Positions 60,064 through 64,000 of a stretch of 64,000 nucleotides of DNA are shown in pieces. The first letter of the stretch is position 1, and the number at the start of each line of letters is the position of its first letter. Origin of the DNA: an uncultured Christensenellaceae bacterium. Lineage in GTDB: Bacteria > Bacillota > Clostridia > Christensenellales > Borkfalkiaceae. The position numbers and the translations under genes are program-made. The notes under the pieces were generated by a model. The model did not search any database. It worked only from the letters and a program-made list of their open reading frames with translations, and was not told the DNA's origin. The stretch is taken from positions 1 to 64,000 of the forward strand of contig CAJUSA010000010.1 in assembly GCA_910589015.1 (NCBI GenBank). The letters are read 5' to 3'.

Positions 60064-63000
60064 ATGACAAAGATGACCATTGACGGCAATACCGCCGCAA
60101 GCCACGTCGCTTACGCGTTCTCGGAAGTGGCTGCCATCTATCCCATCACCCCTTCGTCCCCCATGGCGGAATCCGCCGACGAATGGGCGACGCAAGGTCG
60201 GCTCAATATGTGGGGGCAGAAGCTCCGCATTGCCGAAATGCAATCGGAGGGCGGCGCGGCAGGCGCGGTTCACGGCTCGCTGACCGCAGGTGCGCTTACC
60301 ACAACTTACACCGCTTCGCAGGGGCTTCTTCTCATGATCCCCAACATGTACAAGATCTCGGGCGAATTGCTGCCCATGGTCATGCACGTTTCGGCGCGCG
60401 CACTTGCCGCTCATTCGCTCAACATCTTCGGCGACCATGCCGACGTTATGGCTTGCCGCCAGACGGGTTTTGCGATGCTCGCGGGCAACAGCGTGCAGGA
60501 AGTTATGGATCTTGCGCTCGTCGCGCATCTTTCCACGCTGCGTTCGCGCGTTCCCTTCATTAACTTCTTCGACGGATTCCGTACTTCGCATGAAGTTTCG
60601 AAGATCGACGCGATCGAATACGGCGAAATGAAAGCCCTCTTCGACAAACTCGGGCTCGATAAAGACGTGCAGGAATTCAAAGCGCGTGCGCTCAACCCCG
60701 AACACCCCGTTCAGCGCGGTACGGCGCAGAACGGCGACACCTATTTCCAGAACCGCGAAACGGCGAACAGCTATTACAACGCCACTCCCGCGATCGTGCA
60801 ACAGATGATGGACGAAGTGAGCGCGCTCACGGGAAGAAAATACCATCTCTTCGATTACGTCGGCGCGAAAGACGCGGAAAACGTCCTTGTCATCATGGGT
60901 TCGGGCGCGGAAACGGTGGAAGAGACCATCAACAAACTCAACGCCGAGGGCAAGAAATACGGTTTGATCAAAGTGCGTCTTTACCGCCCCTTCGTTGCGG
61001 ACAAGTTCGTTGCCTGCATTCCCAAAACATGCAAAAAGATCGCCGTTCTCGACAGAACGAAGGAACCCGGCTCGCTGGGCGAACCCCTTTACCTCGACGT
61101 TTGCACTTCGCTGCTTGAAAAAGGCGTGGAAGGCATTCAGGTCGTCGGCGGCAGATACGGCCTCGGCTCGAAAGAGTTCAACCCTTCGATGGTGCTTTCG
61201 GTTTACAAGAACCTCGAGGCAAAGAAACCTAAAAACCACTTCACCGTCGGCATCCACGAAGACGTGACGAACACCTCGCTCGACTTCTCGAAAAAGTACG
61301 ACGCCGCACCCGAAGGTTCGACCTCGTGCAAATTCTACGGACTCGGTTCGGACGGCACGGTCGGCGCGAACAAGAACTCGATCAAGATCATCGGCGACCA
61401 CACCGATATGTACGCACAGGCGTATTTCTTCTACGACTCGAAAAAATCGGGCGGTATTACCGTTTCGCACCTGCGTTTCGGCAAATCCCCCATTCAAAGC
61501 GAATATCTTATCGACGCGGCGGACTTCATCGCCTGCCACAATCCCTCTTATATTATCCGCTACGACATGGTCAGCGATCTGAAAAAAGGCGGTGCATTCC
61601 TTTTGAACGCGCCTTGGACAACCGTGGAAGAGCTGGAAAGCAACCTTCCCGCGAAGGTCAAGAACGAACTTGCCAAGAAAAAGGCGAAACTTTATGTGAT
61701 CGACGCCATTTCCATCGCTAAGAAACTCGGACTCGGCGGCAGAACCAATACCATTCTGCAATCGGCGTTCTTCTGCATCAACGAGCAGATTATGCCCTAT
61801 GCGGAAGCAGTTGAGCTGATGAAGAAGATGGCTTATAAATCGTTTGCGAGAAAGGGCGACGCGATCGTGCAGATGAACTACAACGCAATCGATTCGGCGA
61901 AAGAACACCTTGTCAAAATCGACATTCCCGCATCGTGGGCAACGACGACGGAAGGCGCAGAAATGATTTCGCTTGCGGACAACGAATACTTCCGCAACGT
62001 GGTGGCGCCCATTCTCGCGCTCGAGGGCGACAAACTTCCCTCTTCCGCTTTCAATGCCGACGGCACCGTTCCCACGGGCACGACGAAGTTCGAAAAACGC
62101 GGCGTTGCCGTTGCCGTTCCCAAGTGGATCATGGAAAACTGCATTCAGTGCAACCAGTGCGCGTTTGTGTGCCCGCACGCCTGCATTCGCCCCGCGCTTG
62201 TTGCCGCAGGTTCGGATAAACCCGAAGGATTTGCAACCAAACCCGCGACGGGCGTTCCCGGTCACGAATTCCGCATTCAGGTTTCCCCGCTCGACTGCAT
62301 GGGCTGCGGCGTATGCGTCGACGTTTGCCCCGGCATGAAGGGCAACAAAGCGCTTGCCATGACGCCGTTTGCGGAAATGGAAGAGGCGGAAGCCAAGAAC
62401 TGGGAATACAGCGTCGACCTTCCCGAAGTCGATCTTTCGGGCGTTAAGATGGCAGACGTGAAGAAATCGCAGTTCACCCCTTCGCTCTTCGAATTCTCGG
62501 GCGCGTGCGCGGGTTGCGGCGAAACGCCTTATGTGAAAGTGATCACCCAGCTTTTCGGCGACAGAATGATCGTTGCAAACGCGACGGGCTGTTCGTCGAT
62601 TTACGGCGGTTCTTCCCCTACCTGCCCTTACACCACTAACAAACAGGGTCACGGTCCCGCTTGGGCGAACTCCCTCTTCGAAGACAACGCCGAATTCGGT
62701 TACGGCATGAACCTTGCTTATAAGGCAAGAAGAGCGACGCTCAAAGAAAAGGTTTCGAAACTTGCGGAACTTTGGAAGGACTGGGCGGAAGGCAAAGCGG
62801 CATGCGAAACATGGATCGCCGGCATGGACGACGCCGAGGCAAGCAAAGCCGCCGCAAAAGAGTTGATCGCCCGCATCGAAGAATGCAAAGACTGCGGTTG
62901 CGAATGCGACGCGCTCGAAAAAGAAATCTATGCGGACAAAGACTGCCTCGTTAAAAAATCCTTCTGGATCATCGGCGGCGACGGCTGGGCTTACGACATC

Positions 63001-63588
63001 GGTTACGGCGGACTTGACCACGTTCTGGCAAGCGGCGAGGACGTCAACGTGCTCGTGCTCGATACCGAAGTTTATTCCAACACGGGCGGACAGGCATCGA
63101 AATCCACCCCCATCGGCGCGGTGGCGAAGTTTGCCTCGTCGGGTAAGCGCGTCAAGAAGAAGGACCTCGGCATGATCGCGGCATCCTACGGCTACGTTTA
63201 TGTGGCACAGTGCGCGATGGGCGCCGACAAAGCACAGCTCGTCAAAGCGCTCAAAGAGGCGGAATCTTACCACGGACCTTCGCTCATCATCTGCTATGCA
63301 CCCTGCATCAATCACGGCATCAACATGAGCAAATCGCAATCGGAAGAAAAGGCGGCGGTCGACTGCGGATACTGGCATCTGTACCGTTACAACCCCGAAT
63401 CGGAAACGCCCTTCTCGCTCGACAGTAAGGATCCCACGGGCGACTATCAGGCGTTCATTCTTGGTGAAACGCGTTATGCATCGCTCAAAAAGACGCAGCC
63501 CGCGGTAGCGGAAGAACTCTTCCGTAAAACCGAGGAATCCTCGAAACAACGCCTTGCAGGCTACAAGAAAATGGCGGGCAAAGAATAA
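60064..63588 (+). CDS. nifJ: Pyruvate:ferredoxin (flavodoxin) oxidoreductase
   Basis: It oxidises pyruvate to acetyl-CoA and CO2 while reducing ferredoxin, the core of anaerobic energy metabolism. All domains are in one 1174-residue chain. The pyruvate domain starts with YPITPSSPMAE. The ferredoxin insert has two [4Fe-4S] sites, CIQCNQCAFVCPHAC near residue 692 and CMGCGVCVDVCPG near 744. The thiamine diphosphate domain begins CAGCGETPYVKV near 815. The ATG at 60064 is set by GGAGG. It forms a single-gene unit with a strong promoter and terminator. Confidence 0.97.
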   Translation: MTKMTIDGNTAASHVAYAFSEVAAIYPITPSSPMAESADEWATQGRLNMWGQKLRIAEMQSEGGAAGAVHGSLTAGALTTTYTASQGLLLMIPNMYKISGELLPMVMHVSARALAAHSLNIFGDHADVMACRQTGFAMLAGNSVQEVMDLALVAHLSTLRSRVPFINFFDGFRTSHEVSKIDAIEYGEMKALFDKLGLDKDVQEFKARALNPEHPVQRGTAQNGDTYFQNRETANSYYNATPAIVQQMMDEVSALTGRKYHLFDYVGAKDAENVLVIMGSGAETVEETINKLNAEGKKYGLIKVRLYRPFVADKFVACIPKTCKKIAVLDRTKEPGSLGEPLYLDVCTSLLEKGVEGIQVVGGRYGLGSKEFNPSMVLSVYKNLEAKKPKNHFTVGIHEDVTNTSLDFSKKYDAAPEGSTSCKFYGLGSDGTVGANKNSIKIIGDHTDMYAQAYFFYDSKKSGGITVSHLRFGKSPIQSEYLIDAADFIACHNPSYIIRYDMVSDLKKGGAFLLNAPWTTVEELESNLPAKVKNELAKKKAKLYVIDAISIAKKLGLGGRTNTILQSAFFCINEQIMPYAEAVELMKKMAYKSFARKGDAIVQMNYNAIDSAKEHLVKIDIPASWATTTEGAEMISLADNEYFRNVVAPILALEGDKLPSSAFNADGTVPTGTTKFEKRGVAVAVPKWIMENCIQCNQCAFVCPHACIRPALVAAGSDKPEGFATKPATGVPGHEFRIQVSPLDCMGCGVCVDVCPGMKGNKALAMTPFAEMEEAEAKNWEYSVDLPEVDLSGVKMADVKKSQFTPSLFEFSGACAGCGETPYVKVITQLFGDRMIVANATGCSSIYGGSSPTCPYTTNKQGHGPAWANSLFEDNAEFGYGMNLAYKARRATLKEKVSKLAELWKDWAEGKAACETWIAGMDDAEASKAAAKELIARIEECKDCGCECDALEKEIYADKDCLVKKSFWIIGGDGWAYDIGYGGLDHVLASGEDVNVLVLDTEVYSNTGGQASKSTPIGAVAKFASSGKRVKKKDLGMIAASYGYVYVAQCAMGADKAQLVKALKEAESYHGPSLIICYAPCINHGINMSKSQSEEKAAVDCGYWHLYRYNPESETPFSLDSKDPTGDYQAFILGETRYASLKKTQPAVAEELFRKTEESSKQRLAGYKKMAGKE

Positions 63589-63601
63589 TTCCTGCTAAGC
63601 G

Positions 63602-63632
63602 CACCCGCGGCATTGCCGCGGGTGTTTTTTTG
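63602..63632 (+). terminator. nifJ terminator
   Basis: A perfect 11-bp GC-rich stem (63602-63612 with 63614-63624, tight loop) is followed by TTTTTTT. Confidence 0.85.
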
Positions 63633-63635
63633 CAC

Positions 63636-63667
63636 AAAAAAAGCGCTTGCCGTGGCAAGCGCTTTTC
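63636..63667 (-). terminator. Terminator of the right-edge gene
   Basis: A 9-bp stem (63643-63651 with 63654-63662) is followed on the minus strand by TTTTTTT. Confidence 0.7.
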
Positions 63668-63675
63668 TTCTTTTT

Positions 63676-64000
63676 TTAAGCCGTGTAAACGGGTTTCACC
63701 GTGATATTACCCGTCACGGCGGTATGTTCCCAGCTTCCCGCATAGCCTTCTTTTACAGGCACGGCAATGCCTTCGCGGGCGGCAAGTTCGTCGATATAAA
63801 CGCTGTTGTCGTAGTCGTCGTAAGGATAGTCGATGCGAACGCCTTCGATTGTTCTGATCGTTTCACCGTTTTCATTCTGGAATGTGACGGTGTAGGTGCT
63901 GAGCGACACATACGAGGCGCTTTCGGTCGACACCGAAAGACCGTTCCCGTACGAGAAGGTTTTCGTGATACGGATACCGCCGTAACCGACGCCGGGATTC
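63676..64000 (-). CDS. Cell-surface protein, C-terminal fragment with InlB-type repeat
   Basis: The frame is open to the window edge, so this is the last 107 or so residues of a larger protein. TYTVTFQNENGETIRTIEGV, then GYAGSWEHTAVTGNITVKPV, is the pattern of listeria-bacteroides (InlB B) repeats found in secreted and surface proteins of gut Firmicutes. A GTG at 63933 is not a likely start because the same protein continues upstream (GIRITKTFSYGNGLSVS). There is no sortase signal or membrane anchor at the C-terminus. Confidence 0.7.
   Translation of the reverse strand, partial: NPGVGYGGIRITKTFSYGNGLSVSTESASYVSLSTYTVTFQNENGETIRTIEGVRIDYPYDDYDNSVYIDELAAREGIAVPVKEGYAGSWEHTAVTGNITVKPVYTA

Noticed and set aside
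59980..63549. 1189-aa minus-strand ORF
   Set aside because: It is the antisense shadow of nifJ: rich in Arg, His, Phe and Val, with no domain.
1..64000. CRISPR array, rRNA genes or intact insertion sequence
   Set aside because: No regularly spaced repeats, no rRNA-like sequence and no transposase were seen.

Overview
The window looks like the chromosome of an anaerobic, peptidoglycan-walled Firmicute, most likely an uncultured member of the Clostridia. Three things support this. The metabolic genes fit: a one-chain pyruvate:ferredoxin oxidoreductase, a V-type ATPase with the Na+-binding residues in its rotor subunit, and an ECF transporter core next to truA. The wall chemistry fits: MurE carries the DNPR motif of meso-diaminopimelate ligases. 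The regulation fits: many promoters are near-perfect TTGACA-17-TATAAT and ribosome binding sites are GGAGG-like. I cannot name a family from the sequence alone.

Layout. 1-1620 is an accessory-looking, poorly coding left edge. It holds the tail of a small sigma-70-like protein, one 56-aa ORF, iterated TATTACC hairpins, large palindromes and a probable small RNA on the minus strand. 1636-9779 holds a sugar transferase, a comEB-ppi-purB operon, groES-groEL on the plus strand, and a licD/cytidylyltransferase/epimerase operon for surface glycopolymers. 9848-24296 is a division and cell wall (dcw) cluster on the minus strand: murI, mraZ, rsmH, ftsL-like, pbp, murE, mraY, murD, ftsW, murA, ftsQ, ftsA-like, ftsZ. 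murC, murF, murG and ddl are not in it. 24420-30097 (plus) holds rpsT and a polyamine transport operon headed by an XRE-cupin regulator. 30154-33020 holds an ABC exporter pair and an Arc-like/SPFH pair. 33145-41730 is a six-gene operon, cobB-miaB-mutS-mutL-miaA-MGL-like, for repair and tRNA modification. A lipase and two tRNAs follow. 43061-51505 is the complete V-ATPase operon H-I-K-E-C-F-A-B-D. 51632-58930 holds lysR, mnmE, two membrane proteins of unknown function, truA and ecfT-A2-A1. 59018-63588 holds a structured RNA leader, a small membrane protein and nifJ. A cell-surface protein runs off the right edge.

How it works together. Most genes are housekeeping: septal wall synthesis and division, Na+ or H+ pumping, polyamine and vitamin uptake, tRNA modification, mismatch repair and pyruvate oxidation. 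The parts least explained by known families are two RNA elements (about 1323-1475 minus and 59053-59197 plus, the second with a predicted pseudoknot), the repeated hairpins at the left edge, the missing normal start codon of the division transpeptidase, and a polyamine transporter with extra domains on both its ATPase and its binding protein.
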